A stretch of 64,000 nt of DNA from NCBI GenBank assembly GCA_964351995.1, contig CAYGQE010000001.1, positions 186,001-250,000 on the forward strand. The letters are read 5' to 3'. The position numbers and the translations under genes were made by a program. The notes beneath the pieces were generated by a model. It was given only the letters and a program-made list of their open reading frames with translations. It was not told the origin of the DNA and did no database searches. This stretch comes from SZUA-35 sp964351995. GTDB taxonomy: Bacteria > Actinomycetota > Acidimicrobiia > Acidimicrobiales > SZUA-35. Every line of letters begins with the position of its first letter. Positions within the stretch are counted from its first letter, which is position 1. Below, in pieces: positions 31,888 to 42,600 of the stretch.

Positions 31888-34800
31888 TCAGCTCGTCGGA
31901 AGAGCCGCAGAAGTGATCCCGTGCTGAGCCAGAGCTTCATACGTTTGTCGCATCGACTCCGCCGGGTCCGAGTAGAAGTCCGAGTCGCGGACACGGTGAA
32001 ACTTCCACCCGCACCGTTGGAGGTTTCGCTGGCGAGCGAGGTCTGCCTCGAACCTCGAGGCGTCGTGCCAGAAGTCGCCGTCGCATTCGATGGCGAGGCG
32101 ATTGTCACCGTCGACAACCACCAGATCGATTCGGTAACCCATGGCTGGGTACTGCGGGACGACCGTGTAGCCGGCGTCAACCAATCGATTGAAGACCCGT
32201 TGCTCGAACAGCGAACCGAATGGTTCCACAGGGCTGTCCTCGGCCACTCGTTCGGTGACAGCGCCTGCAACGGTCTCGTTCGAACGGCGGGCAACGTCGT
32301 AGCAATACCGAAGGAGACGCCAGCGAAGATCTTCTTGATTGGTCAGGTCTTCCAACTCGACTGAGTGGAAGACCCACATCTGTTCCTTGGCTCGCGAGGC
32401 TGCAACGTTGTATCGCTGAACCGCCGAACTGCGAGTCTGCGCTGCGAGTCTCTTCTCACCGTCTGCGACCGCCACCATCGAAATGAAAATGACGTCTCGC
32501 TCGGAGCCCTGGAAGTCGGTTGATTTCCCGACCCTAAGGTCCCGCTTTTCCCACACTTCGGGTGCGACCTGATCCAGAAGCATGTCGTTGAGCTTCTTCT
32601 GTTGCAGCTCGCCTTGAAGTGAGATGATGCCGAAGGTCATGCCGTCGTATCGAGGGTCGTCGTTGCAGTTCTGGATCTGCTCAACGATTCGCTCTGCCTC
32701 GACCGGATTCCAGAAGCTGTCCTTGCCCTTTCGATAGGCGTCCTCGACGAGCACTGGGACGATTGGTTCGAGTCCGCCGGACACTGATGGCCTCACCGGC
32801 ATCAGCTTCTGGTTGATTGGCTCGTAGGCGATGAGGTTCGAGAAGCCGATGATCTCTGGTCGGCAGCGTCGATGTTCGGTCAGCGTGATCGGAGTGCCAA
32901 AGCGAACCCTTGCCTCGTCGAAGAGACTCGTCGTCGGGTCCTTCCACGAAGCGATGAAGGGGTCGTCGTGCAGGTACTCGTTGGCGAGCGCTGCGTAGTC
33001 CTGCTGGTTGATGCCAACCGCCATGGGTGAGACCTGCTGGTCGTCGCCGATCACAACCATCTTGGGCGCCAGGTATTGAAGGAAGCAGGCGCTCATGTCG
33101 GCTTGCGACGCCTCGTCGATGATCACGACATCGAACATGTTGGGTTCGATGCGAAGCTGCTCGACAACTCGGTTGATCGGCATGATCCAGACCGGCACGG
33201 ATGAGCGGCAGCGGTCGAGGGTGTCTCGAATGTCGGCGCGACGTTGGTTGGCGTACTTGCCGGTTCCCTTGCCGAGCTTGGCGACGAGCTTCACATATTG
33301 GGTAAGGACCGCCCGTTCGCCGGGGCCAATGCGGGATGGACCTGCAGCGGCCGACCACGCTCTGGCGGAAGAGATGACTTCGCACTGGTGTCGGAGAGCA
33401 TCTTCGACTTCGTCGAGTTCCTCTTCGAGCGTGTTCAGATCGATTGACTCTTGAGCCCGAATCCATGATGTGAGCTCTCGCCACGCGATTGCATCTTCGA
33501 GTTGCGCAAATCGCTCGCGCCAGGCCGGGTCAGTTGCGTGGTCCAGGATGAGATCGGCAAGCGCTGGGTCGGCTCGGCCCAAGAGCGCTTTGACTTGGTC
33601 GATGCCGACCTTGACGCTGCGAAGCTTGTTGTCACGCTCCCATTCGGCTGTGTAGCGATCGAGATCCCGAGCCTCGAGAGCTGCGAGCGCCCCTGAGTAG
33701 GCACCGGTTTCGTTCGCGCTTGTCGCTGCAAAGCGGAGTTGCTCAATCGGCTCGTTGGCCTCATCGACGGCGAACTCGTCGAGTCGGAGACGAGCAGCGT
33801 TCGCGACGGCCGAACGAATGGTTGCATCGGACCAGTCCGCCTCCATCCCGGCCAAAGCGCTGAGTTCTTGCGAGAGGTCACTCACACTTGATCCGTGTGA
33901 CAGGGCTAGCTCGAGTCGAGCGAGCTGAGACCGGTGCCAGCTGGAGCGCTCGGAGACCGTGTCTTCCTCACTGACCTCGACCCAGGCAGGCCAGTCTCGA
34001 TCGCAGAGGTCAAGCAGCTTCCAAGCTTCGCAATAGGACAGGAACTGCTGCACCCGCTCGGGCTGGTCGAGAACTCGGCCGTCGACTCTCGTCCCGTCGA
34101 TGAAGTCGGCGAGTTGCTTGATCGTGCTGTTGGTCGTGAACCCGACCTTGACGGCTCCGTCGGCCTTCGTCGGGACCTTGCCCCCGCCGTTGAGGTAGGT
34201 GAGAAGGCTCTCGGCCGGGGTAACGCATGCTTCAAAGGGAAGGGCAGTCGATACAGAGAGGTCCTTGCCCATTCGTTGCTGTAGCGAGTCGACCTGGTCG
34301 AGCCGTGATTCCAGAACGCTGAGACGGTCTGACCACTCCTTGGTGGCACCGGCTGCGATTTCTTCGCTGGCTCTTGTTTCCCAGTCTTGAACCCTGGTCT
34401 CGCCGCCAGAGATCTCGGACAGCTCGGTGAGCAGACGCTCGATCTCTGAGAGCACAGAGCTGTCGAGTCCCGAGAGTGACGAGTACTCGGGTTTGGAGCG
34501 GGTGTCCTGAACCCGAATTCCACCGGTGATCCGTTCGAGGGTGTTGAGCTTGGTCAGCCAATCGCCGACCTCTGCGGGAGGAGAGAGCGGGCTCTCGTCC
34601 GCGACATCAAGTGCTGCCTCACCCAGCTCGCCGACCTCGGGAGACAGATAGCCGTCGATGATCGAGAGAGCCTCGACGCCAGTGATTCCAGGGTCGGCCC
34701 CCGCTGGCAGCTGTTCGATCCACTCGAAGTTGACGCGATCTGCGCTGGCTTGGAGCGCCAGCTGTGCTCTGGTGCCTTGGTAGCTGCCAACAGTTTCAGA

Positions 34801-36297
34801 GCGGATCTCGTGTTCGCGAACGGCTGCGATGCTGTTCCGGATCTGAGAGCGTTTGGCGAGCAGTTCGTCGATGCGCTTCTGAGACTTTGCGATCTGCCCC
34901 GGGTAGTCGGTTGCTTCGTGTTCGGTCGCACGGTCAGCGAGATTTGAAACGATCGCCCGAAGGTCGGCCTTGTCTTCCTGGCGGTTTCCAATGACAGCAA
35001 CCGACAGGTTCCGAATCTCTTCGGGCAGCTTCTCTCGAATCTCGAGGAGTGCTCGTTCAGTCTGCGCTGTGATGAGGACTCGTTTGCCCTTCGCCAGCAG
35101 GTCTGAGAGAAGGGCTGCTGCGGTGTGGGTCTTTCCGGTACCCGGTGGGCCTTGAACCAGCACTTGTGGAGATCGTGAGACCTCCTGGATGACACGGAGC
35201 TGAGCGTCGTTGACCGGGAGGGGCAGGAAGACATCTTCGTCTTGGGTGACTGTGGCGCCCGCTTCACCGGTCCAATCGAGATCTCGAGGCGGTTGGAAGG
35301 CGGGATCAATGAGTGGCTGGACACCCGCTGGAACGAACCCGGTTTCGTCGATCTGTTCGACGATTCGCTCGAACATCGTGATCCAAGACCGGTTGGACTT
35401 CTTCCGCAGGATGAGCGTCGGTTCCCAGCTGACTGCCGGCGTCTCAGTCGGACCAATCGCAGCTTCGATGAGTTGTGCTTCGGAGTGAATGCCATTGACC
35501 AGGCGACGGAGAATCGGATCGCACGCCGACGGGTCGACGAGGTTGACGTCGTCGTCTGCCAGTTCGCTACGAACCTTGTTGATCGATTCGTTGTCGAGAA
35601 CCTCAGCGGGGGAGAGCACATCAGCGATCTCGAGGTCCGTGGACGCGTCGGAGTCGAGTGAGATCGATACGCGTCCCGTTGAGGAGTCAAACGTGGCGAC
35701 GGCAGCTCGTGCGAGAAGGTGGCGCCGTATCACTCCCTTGTCGTGCTTCCAGTCGAGACGGCCAGCGCCGATGACGAGCTCGAGATCTTCGGAACGGTCA
35801 CGAGCATTGGTATACGCGGTAAAGAGATCGTGGTAGGCCTCTCGGCCAATCTGAGCCGAGCGCTCCGACTCTGCCCATTGCGACCACAGCTCCAGGTATC
35901 GGACGACTTCTTGTGCGGGCTCCTCGTCTTCTTCTTCCTGACGCTTGGGTTGAACATCTGCGTGACAGTCGGCCAGGTCGCCTTCGATGTGCCCGAGGAG
36001 TTCGCTCGGTAACTCAGGGTGTTCGACTCTTGGAACGCGATCGATGGTGAGGACAGGTGAGCCCAGCGTGGCGCCCTTGTTGAATGTGAGGTTGACCGCA
36101 TGCGTTGTCGCCAGGGGCAGAACCAGACCATCGGCGCGCTTGTAGCTGTCGACGTTGAGCACTTGTGCAGCGTTGAGCCGCTGCGTCTCGGTCAGGAAGC
36201 GAAAGAGTCGCTCGGCGCGATCCGCGAGATTCTGTTGATCCTTGCCGTCGCCCTGCTGCACGTTGTTGAGAATAGGACGCGTCACCCAAACCGACAA
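31888..36297 (-). CDS. SF1 (UPF1-like) helicase with C-terminal PD-(D/E)xK nuclease domain
   Basis: 1469 residues. Walker A VLVQGPPGTGKTHTAAALL near 380-396; a long helical insertion; Walker B DVVIIDEASQADMSA near 1055; then VVIGDDQQVSPMAVG, LTEHRRCRPEII, and VGKSTDFQGSERDVIFISMV, the AAA_11/AAA_12 pattern. The end (about 1365-1469; FEQRVFNRLVDAGYTVVPQYP, RIDLVVV, LAIECDGDFWH) is a Vsr/DUF559-like nuclease fold of the REase_MTES type. Likely a nucleic-acid translocase-nuclease in defence. Start is TTG 36297 or an in-frame GTG at 36285. Divergent from drmD across 156 bp with no clear promoter motif. Confidence 0.85.
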   Translation of the reverse strand: MSVWVTRPILNNVQQGDGKDQQNLADRAERLFRFLTETQRLNAAQVLNVDSYKRADGLVLPLATTHAVNLTFNKGATLGSPVLTIDRVPRVEHPELPSELLGHIEGDLADCHADVQPKRQEEEDEEPAQEVVRYLELWSQWAESERSAQIGREAYHDLFTAYTNARDRSEDLELVIGAGRLDWKHDKGVIRRHLLARAAVATFDSSTGRVSISLDSDASTDLEIADVLSPAEVLDNESINKVRSELADDDVNLVDPSACDPILRRLVNGIHSEAQLIEAAIGPTETPAVSWEPTLILRKKSNRSWITMFERIVEQIDETGFVPAGVQPLIDPAFQPPRDLDWTGEAGATVTQDEDVFLPLPVNDAQLRVIQEVSRSPQVLVQGPPGTGKTHTAAALLSDLLAKGKRVLITAQTERALLEIREKLPEEIRNLSVAVIGNRQEDKADLRAIVSNLADRATEHEATDYPGQIAKSQKRIDELLAKRSQIRNSIAAVREHEIRSETVGSYQGTRAQLALQASADRVNFEWIEQLPAGADPGITGVEALSIIDGYLSPEVGELGEAALDVADESPLSPPAEVGDWLTKLNTLERITGGIRVQDTRSKPEYSSLSGLDSSVLSEIERLLTELSEISGGETRVQDWETRASEEIAAGATKEWSDRLSVLESRLDQVDSLQQRMGKDLSVSTALPFEACVTPAESLLTYLNGGGKVPTKADGAVKVGFTTNSTIKQLADFIDGTRVDGRVLDQPERVQQFLSYCEAWKLLDLCDRDWPAWVEVSEEDTVSERSSWHRSQLARLELALSHGSSVSDLSQELSALAGMEADWSDATIRSAVANAARLRLDEFAVDEANEPIEQLRFAATSANETGAYSGALAALEARDLDRYTAEWERDNKLRSVKVGIDQVKALLGRADPALADLILDHATDPAWRERFAQLEDAIAWRELTSWIRAQESIDLNTLEEELDEVEDALRHQCEVISSARAWSAAAGPSRIGPGERAVLTQYVKLVAKLGKGTGKYANQRRADIRDTLDRCRSSVPVWIMPINRVVEQLRIEPNMFDVVIIDEASQADMSACFLQYLAPKMVVIGDDQQVSPMAVGINQQDYAALANEYLHDDPFIASWKDPTTSLFDEARVRFGTPITLTEHRRCRPEIIGFSNLIAYEPINQKLMPVRPSVSGGLEPIVPVLVEDAYRKGKDSFWNPVEAERIVEQIQNCNDDPRYDGMTFGIISLQGELQQKKLNDMLLDQVAPEVWEKRDLRVGKSTDFQGSERDVIFISMVAVADGEKRLAAQTRSSAVQRYNVAASRAKEQMWVFHSVELEDLTNQEDLRWRLLRYCYDVARRSNETVAGAVTERVAEDSPVEPFGSLFEQRVFNRLVDAGYTVVPQYPAMGYRIDLVVVDGDNRLAIECDGDFWHDASRFEADLARQRNLQRCGWKFHRVRDSDFYSDPAESMRQTYEALAQHGITSAALPTS

Positions 36298-36453
36298 TGC
36301 GAGAACGGCTCCCCGGTTCTGTTGTCACAGCATCAGTACACATAGGGGTATGGCTGGGCTACAAACAACAGCGATGGCAGCGGCGACAAGTCTCGAAGTC
36401 TCAGATGTGAGAGGCGACCAGCAGCGGTCGCGCAAGGCCCGAAGGTTTAACCA

Positions 36454-39400
36454 ATGAGTCGAGTACCCGAACCAGGCCAGCAAGTCACCGTCCGCGGCCA
36501 TCCCTGGGTGGTGAAGGGAATCGAGCGGTCGACGCTCGGGCCGCCCACCACGCGAGTCGATGACTACGACCCCAGCCATCTCGTCACCCTGGTCTCACTC
36601 GACGACGATCGCTGGGAGCACGAGATCGAGGTCATCTGGGAGCTGGAGCCCGCCCGCCGTATTCACGAGCGCGCGAACCTGCCGACTCCCGATCCGGACA
36701 ATCTCGACGATCCCGAAACCCTCGAAGCCTTTCTCGACGCCGTCCGATGGGCCGCTGTCACCAATGCCGACAAGGAGGCCCTCCAGGCTCCGTTCCGCAG
36801 CGGCATCACGATCGAGGACTACCAACTCGAGCCGCTCGTTCGAGCATTACGAATGCCGAGAGCCAACCTCCTGATCGCCGACGACGTCGGCTTGGGTAAG
36901 ACCATCGAGGCAGGCTTGGTCATCCAGGAGATGATCCTGCGTCACCGTGCTCGCACTGCGCTCGTCATCTGTCCGGCTCCGCTTCAGCAGAAGTGGAAGG
37001 ACGAGATGTGGGACAAGTTCGGCCTGAAGTTCGAGATCATCAATACCGAGTACGTGAAAGAGCTCCGTCGCAGCCGCGGTATCCGAGCGAACCCCTGGAC
37101 GAGCTACCCCCGGATGATCACGTCACTCGATTGGGTCAAGCAGGAACGCCCACTTCGGATGCTGCGGGAAGCACTCCCGACAGAGGTCTCTTACCCACGA
37201 GCCTTTGACATGCTCGTCATCGATGAGGTGCACAACGTGGCGCCGTCGGCCACGGGCAAGTACGCCACCGACTCGCTGCGGACCCAGGCGATTCGAGATA
37301 TCGCACCGCACTTCGAGCACCGCCTGTTCCTCTCTGCGACACCACACAACGGTTACGAGGAGTCCTGGACGGCCCTGCTCGAACTGCTTGACCCCCAGCG
37401 GTTCGCTCGCGGTGTGAAGCCCGACGACGCAGTGAGAGATCAGGTCGTTATCCGAAGGCTCAAGTCGCAGTTCATTGAGGACGTGCCCGAAGGCGAAACG
37501 GCACGGTTCCCTCGACGCGTCATCTCGCCGATTGAGGTTGAGTACCCGGTGGCGGAACGCCAGGCTCATGCCGATCTGCAGGAATACGCTCGTCTTCGTC
37601 AGACCGAGTCCGGCGCCTCTCGCAATGCCGGCGACTTCGTCTACAAGCTGTTGAAGAAGCGCATGTTCTCCTCTCCTCGTGCCTTCCACGGGACCCTGCG
37701 CACACATCGCGAAACCGTTCTGCGTGGACGGTCAGCTGGCCAGCAGCCGAGTGATCGAGCGCTACAAGCAGTGTTGACGAAGGCCGAGGATGACTTCGGC
37801 TCGGATCACGAGCTCGAACAGGCGGAGAACGATGCGCTCGCCGCAGCGAGTCGTTCCACCCCGGAGTTCACCCCGGAACAGCGTCAGGTGATGGACCGGC
37901 TCCTTGCCTGGGCCGAAGTGGCAGCTGACAAGCCTGATGCCAAGACCGACAAGCTGATCGAGTGGGTGGAGAGCATCGTTCGCCCGAAAGGCAAGTGGTC
38001 CGACGAGCGAGTCATCATCTTCACCGAGTACCGGGACACTCAGAAGTACCTCGTTGACCAGTTCACCGCCGCCGGGCTTGCCAAAGGCGATCGACTGAAG
38101 ACGCTCTTCGGCGGCCAGGACGAGGACGAGCGAGAGTCAATCAAGGCCGCTTTTCAGGCCAACCCCGATCTCGACCCTGTGCGAATTCTCCTCGCCACCG
38201 ACACTGCTTCGGAAGGCATCGACCTTCAGCGCCAGTGTCACCGGCTCGTGCATGTCGAGATTCCCTGGAACCCCAACCGCCTCGAACAACGCAACGGCCG
38301 AATCGACCGCCACGGTCAACGCAACCCCACAGCCGACATCTTCCATTTCGTTGGCGCTGGTTACGAGGTAGCTGAGCCCGGAAGTATCGAGGCTGACCTC
38401 GAGTTCCTGGCTCGCGCAGCAGCAAAGATCGACCGGATCCGCAACGACATCGGGTCGGCCGGCCCAGTGATTGCTGATCAGGTTCAGGAGGCCATGCTTG
38501 GAGGCCGATCCACGTTTGACGAGAGGAAGGTCGACGAGACGGTCGCCGCTCGAGCAAAGCTCACGCAGAAGGAGCGGAACCTCCGCGAGAAGATCACCGA
38601 GCTTGCCGCCGCAGCAACCGAGAGCCGTGACGCTCTTGGTCTTTCGCCTGATCGATTGGAGCGAGCGGTCAACAAAGCTCTCGAGCTCGACAATCAACCC
38701 CAACTTCAGGTCGCAACCCTTGCGCGAGGCGAACAGCAACACCGAGTTCTCACCGTTCCTCCGCTGGATCTGGGGTGGGCGAGAACGAAAGAACAAGGGC
38801 TCCGTCATCCGGTCACGCTTGAAGAGCGGCCAATCACGTTCGACCACGAAGTCGCCGCAGGTCACGACGACGTGGCGTTGGCACATTTGGGTCACCCGCT
38901 CGTGCAGAAGGCGCTTGCCACGCTTCGCGCTGAGATCTGGGACGACTCGAACCCACGGCTCAGCCGAGTCAGCACGGCAGTCGTGCCCAATGAGCTGCTG
39001 CCAACCGAGGATGGTGCGATCGTGGCCCACGGTCGGCTGGTGATTACGGGGGCAACCGGTAGCCGCCTTCACGAGGCGGTCATCACTGCTGGCGGTCATG
39101 TCCGCAACGGCAACTGGAATGCTCTGCTCGTCGATGAAGTGAATGAACTGATCAACGCTGCTGTACCGACAGCGGTCCCGCCGGACTCCGTTCGCCCGAT
39201 GACCGACCACTGGGGGGATCTACAGGACAACGTGCTGAGCGCACTTCGGCGGCGACGTGGCGACGTCTTCAATGGTCTCAATCGAACATTCGAGGCCCGA
39301 GCCAACGACGACGCCGAGGCTGTCGAACGAATTCTGAACGAGCTGAAGGCAAGTATCGAAGCACTCTTGGTTTCGCCGGACTTCGAGCAGCTCCGCCTCG

Positions 39401-39600
39401 ACCTCACCTCGGGTGGGAAAGAGAGCGAGCGAGCGCAGCTGCGATTTGACGAAGAATCGCTGAAGCGCCGCCTCACCGAAATACCAACAGAGATCGAGCA
39501 GGAGCAGAGATCCGTGCGTGCCCGCTACGCCGACCCCATGCCTCGCATGTTCCCCGCGGCCCTCACCCTTATCGTCCCGGAACGACTGGCAAACGCATGA
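36454..39600 (+). CDS. drmD: DISARM class 1 SNF2-like helicase
   Basis: 1048 residues. LLIADDVGLGKTIEAGLVIQE (motif I) lies near 145-160, LVIDEVHNVAPSATGKY (motif II) near 255, LSATPHNGYEESW (motif III) near 290, and the second helicase half has VIIFTEYRDTQKYLV, LLATDTASEGIDLQ and RNGRIDRHGQ (motif VI) near 612. Helical C-terminal region. In class 1 DISARM this SNF2 protein is the type-defining helicase. Its last bases overlap the methylase start (ATGA), opening a four-gene operon. Start ATG 36454 follows a palindrome GGTTTAACC; no ribosome-binding site is seen. Confidence 0.88.
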   Translation: MSRVPEPGQQVTVRGHPWVVKGIERSTLGPPTTRVDDYDPSHLVTLVSLDDDRWEHEIEVIWELEPARRIHERANLPTPDPDNLDDPETLEAFLDAVRWAAVTNADKEALQAPFRSGITIEDYQLEPLVRALRMPRANLLIADDVGLGKTIEAGLVIQEMILRHRARTALVICPAPLQQKWKDEMWDKFGLKFEIINTEYVKELRRSRGIRANPWTSYPRMITSLDWVKQERPLRMLREALPTEVSYPRAFDMLVIDEVHNVAPSATGKYATDSLRTQAIRDIAPHFEHRLFLSATPHNGYEESWTALLELLDPQRFARGVKPDDAVRDQVVIRRLKSQFIEDVPEGETARFPRRVISPIEVEYPVAERQAHADLQEYARLRQTESGASRNAGDFVYKLLKKRMFSSPRAFHGTLRTHRETVLRGRSAGQQPSDRALQAVLTKAEDDFGSDHELEQAENDALAAASRSTPEFTPEQRQVMDRLLAWAEVAADKPDAKTDKLIEWVESIVRPKGKWSDERVIIFTEYRDTQKYLVDQFTAAGLAKGDRLKTLFGGQDEDERESIKAAFQANPDLDPVRILLATDTASEGIDLQRQCHRLVHVEIPWNPNRLEQRNGRIDRHGQRNPTADIFHFVGAGYEVAEPGSIEADLEFLARAAAKIDRIRNDIGSAGPVIADQVQEAMLGGRSTFDERKVDETVAARAKLTQKERNLREKITELAAAATESRDALGLSPDRLERAVNKALELDNQPQLQVATLARGEQQHRVLTVPPLDLGWARTKEQGLRHPVTLEERPITFDHEVAAGHDDVALAHLGHPLVQKALATLRAEIWDDSNPRLSRVSTAVVPNELLPTEDGAIVAHGRLVITGATGSRLHEAVITAGGHVRNGNWNALLVDEVNELINAAVPTAVPPDSVRPMTDHWGDLQDNVLSALRRRRGDVFNGLNRTFEARANDDAEAVERILNELKASIEALLVSPDFEQLRLDLTSGGKESERAQLRFDEESLKRRLTEIPTEIEQEQRSVRARYADPMPRMFPAALTLIVPERLANA

Positions 39601-42600
39601 GTCGAGACACCAACTACAGCACCCTCTTCAACCAACTCCTCGAGGTAGACGGCCCATTCCTGACGGCTGCCGTGGCGAAGAAGTCGTTCGGGAAGATCCT
39701 CCCGAAGGCCGAGCAGCCAATTGTCGACGAGATGCGAGTGGCAAATGCCGAGCGGGCAGTCGACGCGGCCCTTGCCAAGCAGTGGATCCGCTGGGTCTTC
39801 GACAGAGTGCTCGACTACGACGACGAGGTGCTCAAGCAAGGTCCTGCCGTCGCCCACCTCAACCACCTCGTCGGTCAGCACGCAGTCACCCTCCGACCCG
39901 ACTTCGTTCTGGATGATCCCGACGTCGACGGGTTGAAGCCCCGCATGCTGATCACGGAATGGCCGTCTGAACAAGCCCTCGACCGCAAAGCCGGCACCGA
40001 CCGCTGGAATGCCTCGCCGGTTGCTCGAATGGTCGAGCTCTGTCGGGCGATGAAGGCCCCACTCGGCTTGGTGACCAACGGTCGCTCGTGGACGCTCGTT
40101 CACGCGCCACTGGAGGATGCGGTCTCCACCACCACGTGGGACGCCGAACTGTGGCTGGACGAGCGCGAGACGCTCGATCTGTTCGTGACGGTGCTCGGGG
40201 CACAGCGCTTCTTCGGTGTCGACGAGTCACAGACGCTTGAGTCTCTGTTGGCTGAGAGTGCCAAGAGCGGCGATGAGGTCACCACCACATTGGGTCGTCA
40301 GGTTCGGCGCTCCGTCGAGCTTCTCGTGAGCGCCCTTAGCGAGGCCAATCGGGAGCGACACGGTGAGCTTCTTGGCGCTTCTACGCCAGAGGAGATCTAT
40401 CGCGGCGCAGTGACCGTGATGATGCGCCTGGTCTTCCTCCTCACTGCGGAAGAGCGCGAACTGCTTCTTCTCGGCGATGAGACGTACGACGCTCACTACG
40501 CAGTGTCGACCTTGCTCGATCAGCTCGCGGCCGAACCTGACCCTGACGTGCTGTTCAACCGCTACGACGCCTGGCCTCGGCTCCTCGCCACATTCCGGCT
40601 GATCCATGGGGGCGTGCGACACGACGATCGGCTCAGCCTTCCCGCCTACGGCGGTCGCCTCTTCGACCCGGACCGATATCCGTTCCTCGAGGGCCGGGTA
40701 GCAGGTGAGGCGTTCGACGGAACAAACGTTGATGACCGCCTGCTCAATGCCATCAACAACCGGGTGATGATGGCCGTGCTCCGCTCGCTTCAGTGGGTTG
40801 AACTCAAGGGCGAGACTCGCCGTCTGAGCTTCCGTCATCTCGACGTTGAACAGATCGGCACTGTCTACGAAGGTCTGCTCGACCACAGCTGTGCGTTGGT
40901 TTCCGACACAACACTCGGCCTCCTCGCCAAGAAGTCCACAAAGGGCAACATCGAGCCGGAGATCCCGCTGTTCTTGCTGGAAGAGAAGCAGGCCGAAGGA
41001 GCTGAGGGGTTCGAGAAGTGGCTGAAGGACGAGCAAAAGTTCTCCGCCACCGAACTCAAGAAGCTCTCGATAGAACCAGAAGGCGTCGAACTCACCCGTC
41101 TCCGGTCGGCGTGCGGCAACGACGAGGAGCTCTTGGAGCGGGTCAAGCCGTTCTTTGGCATCCTCCGTACCGACCTGCGCAGCCTGCCAGAGGTTTTCCT
41201 CAAGGACAGCTACGTCGTTGTCTCGAGCTCGGAACGCAGCGATACCGGAGCGCACTACACCCCCCGGTCGATCGCCGAGCGGATCGTCAAACATGCGCTC
41301 GACCCGCTTGTCTACGAGCCGGGACCACACAACGAAGAAGACACTGAGAAGTGGAAGCTGCGACCGTGGTCGGAGATTGTCGACCTCAAGATCGTTGATC
41401 CTGCGTGCGGCTCTGGTGCGATGCTGGTGTCGGCTTGCCGCTACCTCGCCGACCGGTTGGTTGAGGCCTGGAAGGCCGAAGAGGTTGCCGGCGGTGTGCC
41501 GCTTCCGCTTCCGGGAGCTGAAGGCGCACCACTCGTTCTCTCGACTGAGCCAGATGAGTGGACAGTCGAAGCGATGCGGCTTGTAGCTGGCCGCTGTCTC
41601 TACGGCGTTGACATCAACGACATGGCCGTCGAGATGTGCAAACTCTCGCTCTGGCTGGCCACGTTGGCCAAGGGCAAGCCGTTCTCGTTCCTCGACCACT
41701 CCATCCGACACGGCGACTCTCTACTTGGCATCACCGACCTGAACGAGCTGAATCAGATCGGCAAGAGCACGACCGGAATGGAGAGCGCGCTTCTCCAGGG
41801 TCTTCGTGGCTTTGTCGAGCAGGCCAAAGACAAGCGCCTCGACCTGCTTGCCATGCCGACGGTTGATGCGCACGATCTCGAGGAGAAGAGTCGCCTCCTG
41901 ACAGAAGCGGGCAATGATATTGAGGCTGTCAGGGCCGTCGCAGACGCGTTCGTTGGAGCTCTACTGTCAACCGCCGAGGGTAAGGCAAGCGATCGAAACT
42001 CTCGCCTGTCGGGCTTGGCCGACCAACTTGGTCCCGTGTTTGACGGAGATGGCTCGGCAAGCGAATCGGCTGTGCGGGACTTGGCCCAGCGTGCGGTCTA
42101 CTGGCTCGACACTGGACGGCCGACGATGGCGCCGGCTCGTGTACCGCTTCATTGGCCTATCGCCTTTCCGGAGGTGTTCATCGGAGGACGGGGGCGTTTC
42201 GATGCTGCAGTTTCGAACCCACCGTTCCTCGGTGGTCAGAAACTAACCGGCGCATTTGGAATCGGATTCCGCGAACTAGTGGTCCAACAGATCGGTCGTC
42301 GAGCGAAGGGCAGCGCCGATCTTGTTGCCTTCTTCTTTCTTCGTGCTGCACAAGTCGCCGTTAACACGGGATTCGTCGCGACGAACACGATCGCTCAGGG
42401 AGATACCAGCGAGGTCGGTCTTCAGCAGATGATCGATAGCGGATCAGAGATTTACCGCGCCGAGTCATCGACACCTTGGCCCGGCGACGCGTCGGTGGAG
42501 GTCGCACTTGTATGGCTGACCACTTCGGCTTGGATAACGTCGGTCGAGTTGGACGGACTTCCTGTCGAGGCCATCGATGAGATGCTCTACCGGCGCTCCC

